Below the pieces are notes generated by a model. It did no database searches and was not told where the DNA came from. It saw only the letters and a program-made list of their open reading frames with translations. DNA of 64,000 nucleotides, taken from contig WNKI01000001.1 in the NCBI GenBank assembly GCA_015350385.1, positions 4,366,175 to 4,430,174 of the forward strand, given 5' to 3'. Source of the DNA: Aculops lycopersici. Taxonomy: Eukaryota; Arthropoda; Arachnida; Trombidiformes; Eriophyidae. Made by a program: the position numbers and the translations under genes. This document shows, piece after piece, positions 1 to 13,010 of the stretch. Positions within the stretch are counted from its first letter, which is position 1. Every line of letters begins with the position of its first letter.

Positions 1-3000
1 ATTCTCGTCTATCTAGCAGTTGAGCGAGTAAACGAGCGAGCAGTTAGTTGACTAGATAACAACAAGTGGCCTGCTGAGTCAGTTTAGATGGCTGACAGAA
101 CAAGAGTAGGCAGCAGAAGCAGCGGCGGCAACGTTGCGCTTTTTATGCGACCGCTCCGCGCTCCCAACTCAATGAGGCAAATATCTCCTCGGCCAAATAG
201 AAAGTTGCAACTTTGTGTCTCTTCTGCCCACCGACGTTCGCCTGCCTGCCTGCTGCTTCTGTCGCCAGTACCATAATGGACTATGGCCACTTGTTGCGGC
301 CGCAAATTGCTCTCGCAGCAACAAGTGGTTATTATTACTACGAGCGACTAACTGACTAACTAACACACCAATTGATTGGTGGACTAGCGGGCGGACCGGC
401 GATGATATCACGATTGTTCTTGTTCCTTTCTCTCCCCCTCGTTGTTACACTTGTTCTTAGTACCACACTGGACGACAAACAAGGCCGCAATTTGGCACAA
501 TGTTTACATTCGCCTCCTATTCATTTGTCGCAACGATGAGGTTGGTGGCGCGGCACTTATTTATGTCGCGGCCGTTGCTTTCGTCGCCGCCGCCGATGCC
601 ATCAACCACTTGTTGTTGGAACTTGCAACAAATTTAACGACACCGACGCCAAATGATATCGTAACTTTCCCGCGCAGCTGTCGCTATCGTCGGGCCCATG
701 GATCACACGGCCAGCTAGTGAGGGCCACCGCAGCGGCTTCCATTGGCCCAAGCCCATTTTGCTACCGCTGTTGCTTTAGCTGGCACCCCCTTTCCGTTGT
801 CTCTCTATCATCGACAACAGAGAGTAACGTCAGCGGGAGACACAACAGACGTGAGTTCATTTGTGCCGCTCGCCTGCAACAAGTCGTCGACCTCTCGTCT
901 CTGTGGTAGATAACTCGAATGCAATAGCTGAACACGAAGCCAGCGAGCGAAGCAAACTGCGAGTAGCCGACTCGATGAGCAAGCGCGACGCGATGTAAAG
1001 TAATCGGCTAGCGAGCGTTGCGAGCAAATGGGCGACCTGACGCTCGACTGCCGCCTCGCTTTTGATAGTACCGTCGTCCGAATGACTTAGCAGCCAGCTA
1101 GCTTGCCAAATGGATGGAATAGTGGAGACCGCAAAGTTCTTGCAAAGGCAGGCTAGCGCGTGTCTGATTGATGCGCTCTATTTGCGCCAGACACCACAAC
1201 GAGCAGCGACTAGCGTGAAAGTCGACGATGAGGATGAAGAGGAGTAGCAGCGGAAGTCAGTAGCTGCGACCACAACAACTACCACTTCTGCTGCTGCCAC
1301 TTTCGCTTTGCGTTTTGACGACGCCACCGCCGCCGCCGAGTATCACATGCACCAGAGAGCACAAAGCGGCGCATTGTAGCGTGGAGATACACGCAGTCTA
1401 CCTGGCTAATTGGACAATCCAAGTGAGCGATGAGTTCACGGTGCGTGATTTGCGCGCGCGAGTAGTCGCTTTATCATCATCATCATCGCTATCGTTGTCG
1501 TTGTCGTTTCTCTCTCCTCTGCATTTGCATGTGTGCTTGTTGTTTGTGTGATTGCACAGTGTCCTCAAGCGAGTGGCAAGCTAGCAGGCCAACGCGCTGA
1601 CTAGCTTGCCAAGCATGAACATAACTGTACAAGTAAGCAGCGACAACAGCAGTAGTGGCGGCGACGAGGCGGCAGCGCCTCAATTGAGGCCATTGATCCT
1701 AGCGCCTCTCCAAGATCACCTAGCGACCAGATCCAGCTCAACCAGTTATCCATTCATCTATTTGGCAAGGCGATTATCCATCTCTCTCTTTCTTTCTTTA
1801 GCAAAACTCAACTCGGGGCTTAGTGGAGGTTGCGCTTGCGGCCACCACTAAGAGACTGCCAAGACCACCAATTGGACATCGAGACGAGCTAGCTAGCCAG
1901 CCAACTTGCGAAGTGCACACAAATTGACACTCGCGAGCCAATGCGAAGAGAAGATGAGAACTTGCGTTCAGTTGGTTCGAGTCACTTGTTCCTGCAGACT
2001 TTTACATCCACTTCCCTCTGCTTTACTCTCCTCACCCATCACTCCACTTCATCCAATTCATGCGAGAGAAACTCTAGCTTCGCTTTAAGCGATTTTTTCT
2101 CAAGAAATTACTCATGGCGAGCAAGCGAATGCCGCAGTTGTATCTTTAGCTTGCATAACGTGAAGCATGGCCGAGCCTAGAGACGCCGACGACATTTGAG
2201 TTAATTAAGATTCATTACCTCTGCCTCTCTGTGTCCGTTTCTAGCGCCAAGTCTCTCGTCTTGGAAGTTTAGAAATTGAGAGCGTTGCTCATAGAATGCT
2301 TTTCGTATGAAGCAAATAAACTCGCGCACTCAAATCGCGTCGGCCTTCCTACTCTTACGTAACAACTCAACTCTACTTTACTTTGCTTTGCTCTGAGCTC
2401 ATCTTCGGCCCACCATCTTTGCCGCTTCTCCACCAAAGATGTCGCAAGCGCCCTGCGGTTGCGGTCGAGGCTTTGGTTGGTTGGCTGCTTTCGAGAGATT
2501 GAGAGGGAGTCGAGTGGGCGTGGCTTGCGAGTTCCACGCTGTTCAAACGTAACATGACCGACACCTCAGGGTGGGCGTGTTTCGGAATGAGCCAAAGCTA
2601 AAGCTCAAATCTAAACTCGAACTCAAACTCAAACAACAACGGCCCGATTGTTTGGACGTGATGGCGACGCAAATGGCGCGAATGGCTAATTAATTAGCTG
2701 GTTCGTTGGCTCCTTCCTCTCTATTTGTTACTGCTGCTACTTCCTCTACTTCGACCATCAACTTGCTGACTGCAACAAATACTAATACAAATACTAATAG
2801 AAATAGAAATACTAGCGCTTATGCGACTGCCGCCGCTGTTCATGGTGCACAGAATTAGACAGTAGGGCACTCAATTTTGGAACTAAATGTTGGCCTGCTG
2901 CGGCTTTCCAGTTGCGAAAGCGACTGGCGAGTCGTTCGGTCGGTTGGTGAAATTGATATTCATTGGCCGTCGCCAGAGCGGCGCACGGAACTTGAACTGC

Positions 3001-6000
3001 TGATAACTAAAATTGCGACTGTGATTAGCGGACTGGCCATTTCAAAAGGCAAACAACTAGGTAAGATGAGACACGAGGGCGAGTCTTCGTTGGTCGTGGT
3101 GGTGTACAAACGTAGTTTACATTGGCGACTCAAACTTAAACTCCAGCTCCAGCTCCAACTCAAGCTTCGGTAGACCACAGACAGCGGCATTCAGTCGGCC
3201 ATTGAAGGTTTTGCTAGCCGCTGAACTCTTGTTGGTCGAGCGGCCGCCGGCCGGCCTGCCAACCGCTAGGAATGTTGCCAGTTTGTGTGTCTTGCATAAC
3301 TGAACCGCAGCCGTGGGAGCTAGTGGAGAAGAGACTCACTCTCCCCGGCTTGCGCGAAAAATTAACCTGTCTACCTGTTGATATTACAAGCCAACAAAAC
3401 GTCCCCAGCTTCCGCGTTCCCATCTCCAAGTCGAGCATACCGAAACAAGTGGTTGCTATGGCATATCACATACTAAATAAAAGTTGAGTGAAAGAGAGAA
3501 CAGCAGCGACAAATGGGACAGATGGTTGGTCATTGGCGTTCTGCTCGTGCTCTGTCTCTTTGAGTTTACTTGGCGAGTCGCAACTAAGTTGCGGTCTCGC
3601 CGAGTTGCGAAAGATTCAAGAAAGTTGCCCAAACTGTAAGGCCAAGTTTCTTTGATGAACACAACAAACAAGAGAGTGGCAGAGTTCATTAGACTCAAGT
3701 TGCTGCTCACTTGCGCTTTTGCTCCAGCTCCAGCTCCAGCTCCAGCTTCTACGTTCCTCTTCCAACTTGTTGAAGCCCACTACTTTTAGCCAACAAAAAG
3801 TTTACCGTTTGCTTGCTTCTCCACTTGGACAGTTAGCTAGTGACTCTCTTACGTTAGCGTGCAGCTCACCCTAAAACCAACGTCTCTAATGCTCAAATGT
3901 CCGCTTGCCTCTTAAACCGGGAACAGCAATAAGTGGCCGGCATGCGGCCGTTTGGCATTAAAGCAAGCGTTTTAATAGCCAACGCATTGCAGCCCGTGAG
4001 TTAGCCGACCAGCCAGCCAGCCAGTCGACCGGTCGGCCGGAAATTTAAAATTCAAAGTGTCCGGGTGCCCCTCAGTGTTGGCTGCTTGGTCGTATGGTTT
4101 GTATTGGCGGCTATTTCGCAACTATTTGCCCTTAGCCCCTCGATTCCTGATATAAGCCAAGGGTTTTTCCTCGCAACGCAGCCACTGCCTCCACAACCCA
4201 CACCCGAGTTGAGCGCATAGCACACATGCACGCAGGTAGATGCTGAGCAACAGGTAGATGGCGCCTCATGCGCTCACCTGTTGCTCGCCAGGCTGCAGCA
4301 CACACAGAGTGGCTGGCTATTTAAATTCCTAGATGTTTATGTACCCGTAAAAAGAGCAGCCGCCACAGGTGAAGTGGCCACCATCGCCGCCGCCACCGCC
4401 GTAAAGTTCACTGCCGTCGTCGTTGTCCTTGTCGTCGCTTGTCTTTTATCTAATTAGTATTCGACTTTGACTTAAACTTAGTTTTGAGCCTTAGCTCAAA
4501 CTTAAACTCTGAGAGGGAGAGAGAGAGAGAGATAGCAATAGAGTGTTTCCTCTCCAAACTTTTGCATCAACCCCAAACTTGGCCCAGAGTTACGAGCAAC
4601 TCTTTGAGCACTAGAACTAGGAAGGTGGTTCAAACGTGAGCCAGTGTTACCTGTGGCCGGCTAATGGAGTTTCTATGCAACTTGTTCGTTTTTTAGCTGT
4701 TGTCTGAGCGCCTGAAGCAGACGCGCCAACTAAACTTTAGCCGACAGGTTTCTTGTTACCCGCTTGCAGTCCAACAGGTGAGCTCTGGGAGATAGCTGCG
4801 GCCACCTGTTGCCCCCTTCTCTGCCTTGATTTGTCTCCTTATCTTACGCTTTTCGCGCTAAACTCTTGTCAGTTTACTGCCGCTGCCGCCTCCGCTACCG
4901 ACCAAACTAATCTTAAAGGCCACAGGAAACGGTGACTTTGCCAATGGAGCCTGGCGCTGCTCTCACTTCACCTCACGGCTCCCAGGTGACAAGAGATGAG
5001 TTCTGTCAAGTTTAGTCGAGTCAAATCGAGTTCAGTTCAGTTTACTTTTCGAGCTTGTCGCTATTGCTGCTGCTGCTGCTGCCGATGTAGTAATTGTCGT
5101 TATTGCTGTTGGCCAAACTGGACTGGAATATTTGGAATCCGTCGGTCGCGCGCCGACTTGAGCAAGAGACAAGCTAGACAGCCGATTGGGTTTGAGGGGC
5201 TCCCCTGGCTGCAGTTGATACTAAGCAGCTAGCTTGCCAACCGGTCAGCAGCGAGTTGAAAGATGACTGCGACCGCTAAATGGCCGGAATGTTGATATGT
5301 CCATTACGTAACCCACGCCAATCGATTGGCGGCTACAAAGATTACGCTGCTGTTGCTGTTGCTTCTGAGACAAACTAGCCTCGAGTCTCCGAGTCTTGCC
5401 ATCGCGCTGTGAACCTTGCCACTGCAGCCGACGACGCTGCCGATACTGTTGCTGCAAAATGTCGCCACCATCAAAACTTACGGCCGTCGTCGGCGTCATA
5501 TTTGCTCGAGTCTGCATGCAAGCAACATGCAAGCAGCGGCCAACATTTGCTCACCATGGCAAACACTCGCTAATGCTGCGACCGCCACCGCCGACGCTGC
5601 TCACTTTGTCCAATGGACCTTCTACACACAGATTTAACCGTTCAAACTGACGGCAATAGAGGAGAGTCTCGAATATAATTTGGCTTTGAACACAAATTGA
5701 CGAAGTTTGTGAAAGAGAGCTGCGCTTTAGTTTTTTAACTTGACGTCCAGTTTTCTCTCCTTCCTTTTCTTATTCGTGCTTCTCCTTGTCACCATCGTGA
5801 GTTTGTTAGTAGACCAGTTGGTTTGCTATCTAGTTAGTTGGTTGCCAGTTGGCTTTTCTCGCCGGGTGATGCAACAAAACTGACGACAAGACCAAGAACA
5901 AGCGCAGTAAAAGCAGAACACTCGTTTTGTTTCCTTCATCGCTTTTGTTGCTAACATTTGCTCTCACTGATACTGCTGCTGCTGTAGCCACTATCGTCGC

Positions 6001-8892
6001 CGCCACCACCACCACCACTGACGACGACGTCTACCATCAATTAGCCGCCAACTTCCTCTCTCTTCTTATCCAATTTCCATGTCAGATATAAGAGCAGCGA
6101 GGATTCTGACGGCTTGCCCGTGAAAATCCCAACCTGAAGTTAAAGCAGCAACAGCAGCAGCAGCAGTAGCGGCAGCGACCAGAGTTAATTTCTCAGCCAG
6201 CCAGCTAGCTAGCTAGCTAAGCAGAGAGAAAACCAACTACAAGTCGATCTATCTTTTTGATGGCCGCCACTCTCAAGTTTGCTCTCGGTCATCTTCTTCT
6301 TCATCTCGTTGGATAGAGCAGTTGATCCTCGTTGTGCAGTAGTCGCCAGTTGGTTGGTCAATGTTGAGTTTTGTTTGAGGAGAGAGCAGTGACCAACAAA
6401 CAGCGGCGACGTACCGGCTAATGAGGCGGAGGAGGCGAAGCGAAACTTTTCGGTCTTGGTGGCAGAAGCGGCGCCAGTGAAGGTATAAGAATTGCTGCAC
6501 TTGCGAGTCGTCTCATTGGCTTGTTTGCTCATTGTACTCGACGAGAACCGAGCGCTTGCGTTATTATCTTGTCTCTAGCTTTGCTCCGCTCTTTCCGATA
6601 CAAATTAAGCCCAGACAGCAAGCGAATCACTAGACTCACCTCTGCTAACAACAGCAAAAGCAGCAGCAGCAGCAGCAGCAACAGGTCGGCGGGCAGCACG
6701 ATGAGCTCAGTCTGCGCCAATGGAGCGAAATGGCAGCTTGCGGTTCAAATGCGGCGAATCGTGCCACTCATCGCTGGAACTGTTGACGTCAATATGACCA
6801 CTTGTTGAATTCGGCTGATCGTATCACTCTCCCATTCTCGAGACCGAATTTGGCCTCATCAATCGCACGAGCCAGAAACTCCGCAGCAAAAGCAACCGCA
6901 ACAATGACTGCGACAGCGATGAGAAGAGCGGGTAAAGTAGTAAAGCGGGTAAATTAACTAGAGGCAAAATATCATTGGCTGGCTACATCTATTACGAGTG
7001 GGCAACAAGTGGCCCCAGCGTGTTGGTTAGCAAGACCCATGGGCAGCGCACACTTGTTGCTCCGCGGATCGAATCGGCGTTTCGGAATCGTTTCCAAGTT
7101 CAACTGGCGCACATGCGATTCTGCCGTGCTCCCGGTTTCGGGGGCTATTACGCAATTGCAGCATCAGCAACAATGACAACAGAACCGGCAACAGCAGCAG
7201 CAACAAGTGGCCGCATGCTCATCGGGCGCGCAGCTAACAAGCCCGGCGGCCACTTGTTGCGTTCAACTCGGCAGCAGAGTGGCGAAAAGTTTGGTGCTCA
7301 TTTTGGATTCCAACCGGATGACTGATTCGACTCGCCGCTTGCAAGTCGCAATTGCGAGAGAGAGTCGGAAAAACCAACGCCAACCTGCGAGTCTCCTGTT
7401 TGCCTTTTGGCTGTCTGCTGAGCCGGCTGGCCCCAGTGCCACTGGCGCCGGAACCGCGTGGTGGTGGTCGTGGGTTCGAACTGTGGAAAGTGCAGAGTTC
7501 GAACTAACTAGTTTCGTAAGCCAATTTTTGGCATCCGGAGTACAAAGCTTGTGTAAAATTTATTTTTTCTTCCTCACATGGCATGGCATGGCGAGCTCAA
7601 AGCTGAAGCTGAAGCTGAAACTCAATCTCAAGGTCAGACCGTCGACTGGACGACTGACCGAGCAACCGATTGGCCGCGTGGCCTCAGTTTGATTTGGATT
7701 CTTGGTGTAGAGAGTGGAGAGTGGAAATGTCGCCGGTGGTTGCAATGTCGTTGATCATGCGCTCGGACGGAAATCATATCTATCCATCTGGCTTCGAAGG
7801 CGCTCAGGTTCAGCTGCAACGAGATGCAACAAGTAGCAGACAGTCTCTTAGTCTACGTTTGTCCAACATAAAAACTCGAGCTCTTATAAACTGCTACGGT
7901 GGTGGTGGCGGCGGTGGCCTCCAGGTGAGCAGCTTGCGCAACTTGCGAACCTAATGAATTGGCCAGGTGAACTGATACTACCAACTTATTGCTCCTCCTC
8001 CTCCTCCTCGATTTTATCCACAAAACGACACACATAGTTCCACAAACGCCGCCGCAAGGCGCCATCAGTTGCGGGTCGCTCCTGCTGCTGGCATGGCTAT
8101 TGGCTCGCAATCTGCCACTAATAACGAGGTTACCTGGCGCCACCGCTGCTCCTGCTCGTTTGACATCCAGCAGACAGTTGATGGAGACAGCTGGGAGGGT
8201 TGCTGTTGCGGCTAGTGAATGGATCTGTCTCATTAGCCAGATCCATAGGTTTCTCGTTGCTTCTCGCAAGAGAGTGGCGCAATGTAATCGTTTAAGTTTA
8301 GTGGCTGTTGGAATTGGTATATGGCTCATTGGAGGCTTGCTAAAATCCAGTGGACACCAGTACCTGCCTCTCCCGCCCATTCCACCCGAAGAGAGGCGTG
8401 CCCGCAAACCCGAAATAGATCTCGTGCTTGCCAGCCAACTAAAGTAAACCAACTCGAGTGGCTGGCGTGTGTTGTGACCACCAAGTTGCAGTGGCCATAT
8501 ATCGTGGCCGTCGCAGGAGCCGCCGGCCGTTTAGTCGTCGTGGTCAGCGGAGTAGTGGATGCGTTTAGCCTGCGCTTCTCTGAGGGTCCTTGTTGCGGTT
8601 AGTTGGACATGTTGCCGTTTGGTTTGCTTGTGGTGCCGTGCAACTAACTGTGAGCCTGAGTTTGCTGCTCTTGCTTGTGTTTGTGTTTGCAAATTTAGGT
8701 ACCAGCGCAGCGAGAGCAACAGCAGCATCAGCAGTAAGAGCAACACCAACCACCGACTGCAGGATGATTCATCAAATGGCCAGCCGGCCAACTAACCTAC
8801 CTGCTGGCCGGTCTAATGTTGCCAGTCCAATGTGTCGGCGCATGGGAACGACCCGATTGGCTTGCTACTCTCACACTCTAGCTCGGAGCTCG

Positions 8893-8939
8893 CGGATGAG
8901 GATGAGGATGAGGATGAGGTTGAGGTTGAGTTGAGTTGA
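8893..8939. repeat. GATGAG/GTTGAG simple repeat
   Basis: Tandem GATGAG units grade into GTTGAG and TTGAG units. It is a plain microsatellite in the gene-free region. Confidence 0.85.
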
Positions 8940-9021
8940 ATCGGCGAGCAAAATAAAGTTAAGTAATGTGGATGAAATTCTATTTAGCCGGCTGCGCGAA
9001 GTTTGCTCCCTGCTTTACAAA

Positions 9022-9080
9022 TCCAATCCAATCCAATCCAAACGAATCCAAACGAATCGAAACGAAACGAAACAAAACTG
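9022..9080. repeat. CCAAT / CGAAA pentamer repeat
   Basis: Tandem AATCC pentamers grade into AACGAATCC and then CGAAA units. This is a decaying pentanucleotide satellite with stepwise unit changes. Confidence 0.85.
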
Positions 9081-9767
9081 AACCAATCCACTTCGCCAAG
9101 CTGCCAGTTTAGAGAAGGCGAGCGAGAGTCTACCTGTTGCTCGCTGTTGAGGGAATCTTGGGGGAGATTTTTTTTAATGGACGGCGTCGAGAAAACTTAT
9201 TTGCTCGCCATCTCAAAAGTCGCAGTCTTCCCACTGGACCAAAGTGGCCATCGTCGTCATTGGAATTTCAATTCGTCGTCGTGGTTGCAGCGAGTCGAGC
9301 TGGCGCTGGCTTGCGGTCACTATCTCGACGAGCTCACTGCTCGTAGCGGCGAGTTTGTAACAAAATGTGCGCTCACTCGCCGTGGCCGCTGCCGCCGTTG
9401 CTTCTGCAACAGGTTGCCGCCAGTTAGTTCGCCGATCGCTCGCTGTCGCTACATTAGCTTTCAATGTTGCCAGCCTGCTGCTGCTGCTGTTGTTGTGGGC
9501 GATGCGCTGGCTAGTGATAGTAGTGGGTCGCAATATATCAGTTTAGTTCAATTCAACGAAGCCAAGCAGACAGAAGGTAACGTGGAACCGCAAGTCGCCA
9601 CTTGTTGCCGGCGCTGGTGCATCGCATGCGTCCACAACAAAACAGCAAAAGCGCCAGCAACAACCACCGACTGCAGCCAGCCGACTGACCGACAGGCCGA
9701 CCGGACGTTAGGCTTGCTAAATTAGGAAATTTGCCTCTCGCTAATTAGACGCAACGAACTCTCATTG

Positions 9768-9803
9768 GTCGTCGTCGTCGTCGTCGTCGTCGTTGTTGTT
9801 GTT
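9768..9803. repeat. (GTC)n then (GTT)n microsatellite
   Basis: About eight GTC units run directly into GTT units. Open frames over it give artificial Val/Thr/Arg runs, so I do not treat them as genes. Confidence 0.9.
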
Positions 9804-10025
9804 GCCGCTGTTGTCGAGGTATTTGTTTGGGCGACCATGGCCGATCGCCGGTGCAAAAAACTGCAACGCTTCCGCCACTTTTTGCCGCAACTACCACCGC
9901 GACGATGGCCACAACAGCCGCCTGCGTCATTGCAGCCCGCCGCTTTGCACTGGCCACGGACCAACAAAACCACCGCCTCAACGACACAACCACTTGTCGG
10001 CTTCCATTGAATCCAATATGGCCAC

Positions 10026-10085
10026 CGCTGCTGTTGCTGTTGCTATTGCTGTTGCTATTGCTGTTGCTATTACTGTTGCTGCCGC
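10026..10085. repeat. TGCTGTTGCTAT tandem repeat
   Basis: A 12-bp unit, TGCTGTTGCTAT, is repeated about four to five times with small changes. Confidence 0.85.
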
Positions 10086-11230
10086 CGTTGCCGCCGACAA
10101 ACTGCAGGAGCAGCGATCACCCCGGCCGAGCGCGATGATTTGTGGCCACCGCCGGCCGGCCGGCCGCCCACCCGAAGGTTAAGGCGCCACCAGTTGAGTT
10201 TGAGTTGGCACCACTTGTTGAATGCGTTGAGCGTTGCGCAACTTACAAATGAGATTGTTTGTCTACTTGCTCCTCCTCGTCTCTCGTTCATTCCTATTCT
10301 CCTCTCATTCTTCCTCTTTATATGAATTAACCAACCAGGTGGTTGGTCGGCCATCGTTTGTGGGACTCGCGCGCAGACAATGAATGAATTGAACGCGGCC
10401 ATGGCGACCACGTCGACGCAACAAGTGGCGGCGGTCCAGTTTTGTCTCACCTCACAGGTCGTATATTTTTAACGTTAGTCAGCGAGTAAACGAGTGACTC
10501 AAGCTTGGAGGCGATACAATAATAACATCAAGTGGCGCTGGTGGGCTTGTCGGTGGCCAGTCAGCTCCACTTATTCGCTTAGATTGCATTGGTTTCTGCC
10601 AAATTAAACTGCAAAGCCAAGTCAAACTCATAAACCACCAGCTGAGAGATGAGGTTAGAAAGGCAGCCTCTTTTTAGTCCGAGTTGTTGGCTCTCAATTC
10701 TCCAATCGTCCAATTCATTTGCTCACTTGCAACTCGGGATTAATCAGCCGCTCGCCACTTGTTGTTTAGTCTACGCGCATTTGTATTCAACCAACAGGTT
10801 GCCTGAGGTTTCACCTTTGCGTCACTCGCTATGCGTCGATGTCTTAATGCAACTTCTCCGTTGACTAAAGGTTGCGCAATCGGCGCAATTGACGCAGTCT
10901 GCTATTACAACAATAACCACCCACAAAATTAAACAAACTACGAGATAGAGAGTAGAGAGAGAGAGAGAATAGAATAAAGGGAAACGAGCCGCCCACTCAT
11001 CGCTCAGGTGGGTGTGGCCTCGCGTTGTCCTCACTCCAAGCAATAATTGCAGTGAGAGCCCTCTCAGGGGGAAGAGGCTATCAGTAGTTTCAGGTGTAAA
11101 ACAATAGACTTCGGGTAAGTGATTGGTTGGTTGGTCGCTGATGGTGGTAGTGGTGCTGGCGGTGCACAAATTAGGTGCAAAAATTGCAATTAATATGCAT
11201 AATTTATTGCCGGCCGCAATAACTTAGTCT

Positions 11231-11255
11231 GTCGTCGTCGTCGTCGTCGTCGTCT
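11231..11255. repeat. (GTC)n microsatellite
   Basis: Eight GTC units in tandem in non-coding sequence. Confidence 0.9.
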
Positions 11256-11950
11256 CCGTCTTCTTCCTCTTCCACTCAATTTGCAAAAAGCGCTCTGCTA
11301 CTTTTGGTTAGTCGGTTGGTCATTACTCGCTGATGGTGAGATGCTCACGGTTACTTATGGTTGGTTTATGTTAAAGTGAGTGTGTAGTACGTCTGTTGCA
11401 TTGCTCACTTTACTCTTGGTAGTTCCTCTATATTGGGGAAACAAACAATCGCAAAGGAAAAAAGAGACACGACAAGAGGCTGAATTGAAGTACGCGTTGC
11501 AAATTACAAAGTAGAGTAGTAGTACTCGAGTGATTCTAGATTGAATGTAGAAACCGGGTACATTTTCGGCGCACACACCCCTTTGCACATGAACGGCGCG
11601 AAAACTCTATGGAAAATCTGGTTACATTGGACGGGCCGAGAGTGAGGAAACTGGGTTCACTTCGTAGCTGACTTCGTTCAATGGTCCGGCGCTTTTTTGT
11701 GAATCAAGGTGGAGATCACGACGCTGCTTCGGGTCGCTGCAACGCCAGAAGGTGTGTAAATTTAGCCCGAATCCACAAACTAAAAGGAGAGAAAATTGGT
11801 GCGTTGTGGGGAAAAAAGAGGGGGACAATCTGCATTTAATCTTGGCTCACACAGTGGTAGTCGCGCACTGAGAGAATCCTGGAAAACTGCAGCCTCTTAG
11901 ATTCACACGCGTTGCGTAATCTCCTTCGGGCCAATATACAGTTTACAAAG

Positions 11951-11978
11951 TATTATGATTATAATTATAATCATAATA
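11951..11978. repeat. 28-bp perfect AT-rich palindrome
   Basis: Starting TATTATGATTATAA and ending TTATAATCATAATA, the 28 bases equal their own reverse complement with no loop. It sits at the edge of a TAA-rich stretch and could extrude as a cruciform. No function can be assigned. Confidence 0.9.
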
Positions 11979-12977
11979 ATAATACAACAATCTTCGTCCA
12001 TCTCAATCTCGGAGAAAAACTTGCAAGTTTTAGTCTCGACTACGACGTCACTATTTGACAAAGAGATAGAGTCGCCCACCTAGTTTCATTGACTAGCACT
12101 GGGGATCATGAAACTTGGAGGCTTAAGTCGCCGTTGTCTTTTTTGTGGATGTTGAACGCGGCGAGCTGGACAGAGCCCAGTGTGCTGCTGCTCACTTGAT
12201 GAACTAATCGAGGAAGAGGCGAGGAAGTATTTCATAGCCTCCTCCTTGTCGTCGACTTTGTTCCCTCTCCCGCTACAGACTTGTAAGTACATGCAACTTG
12301 ACTTAAATTCCTGCCAAACCTCAAAATCTGAGCCAATCAAGTTGAACGGCGCCAAGCGGAGCGTCATATTGGCCCACATTACAAGATTGGAGAAACTCAG
12401 TTTGGTAGACGGATAGTGAAGTGAGCATGCAAGCAACTTAATCAACTTTGTTGCTCACTTCCTGTTGCAACTTCCAGCAAGCAAAGTGGAGTGAGCAGCA
12501 TCAGTGAACGTGAGTGGGCAACTAGATGTCGTAGTCGCCAACTTGACACCAACACGTCAACGGGATCCATTGTGTTTCAAGGGGAGGGGAGCGCGCGCGT
12601 TGCATCGCATCCCCTAATGTCAGGTCACTTTAACTACATATTGCACACTTTACTTATGTTTCCTTAAATTTGCTCGCCCCTTTTCTAGTCACTTTGTGCA
12701 TCTTTGACTCTTCGCTTCGCGGTTGTGTCTCGGCCTGAGACAGAGCCGGCAGCAGCAGCAGGACGACGATGACTTCAATGACGACAACAACCACGTCGTC
12801 ACTGACGATGACGACGAAGAGCAACAAGCACGTGAAGATCCGCTGCTCACTTTTCTTTAAAACACTCTGACAGGAAAGGCGCCGCTTTTCTCATTATGTC
12901 ACAGGGAATAAGTCAAGTTGATGAAAAATGACGCTGAGTTTAGTCTCTCCTCGAGCTCAAGATGCGACTCATCAGTC

Positions 12978-12978
<1 letters not shown>

Positions 12979-13010
<32 letters not shown>
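12979..13010. repeat. (TAA)n microsatellite
   Basis: About ten TAA units, followed directly by a short GTC run. Confidence 0.9.

Noticed and set aside
442..909. 155-codon open frame
   Set aside because: No domain, no neighbouring exon, and composition like the other chance frames in the gene-free region.
7460..7490. GGTTCGAAC resembling a tRNA B box
   Set aside because: No A box, no acceptor-stem pairing and no anticodon loop at the right distance.
7853..8452. 199-codon open frame on the minus strand
   Set aside because: Overlaps a similar frame on the other strand, has repeat-driven composition and no recognisable domain or splice context.
9003..9725. 240-codon open frame on the + strand
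   Set aside because: Begins in a pentamer repeat (QSNPIQTNPNES) and continues as Cys/Arg-rich sequence with no family resemblance; probably chance in GC-balanced DNA.
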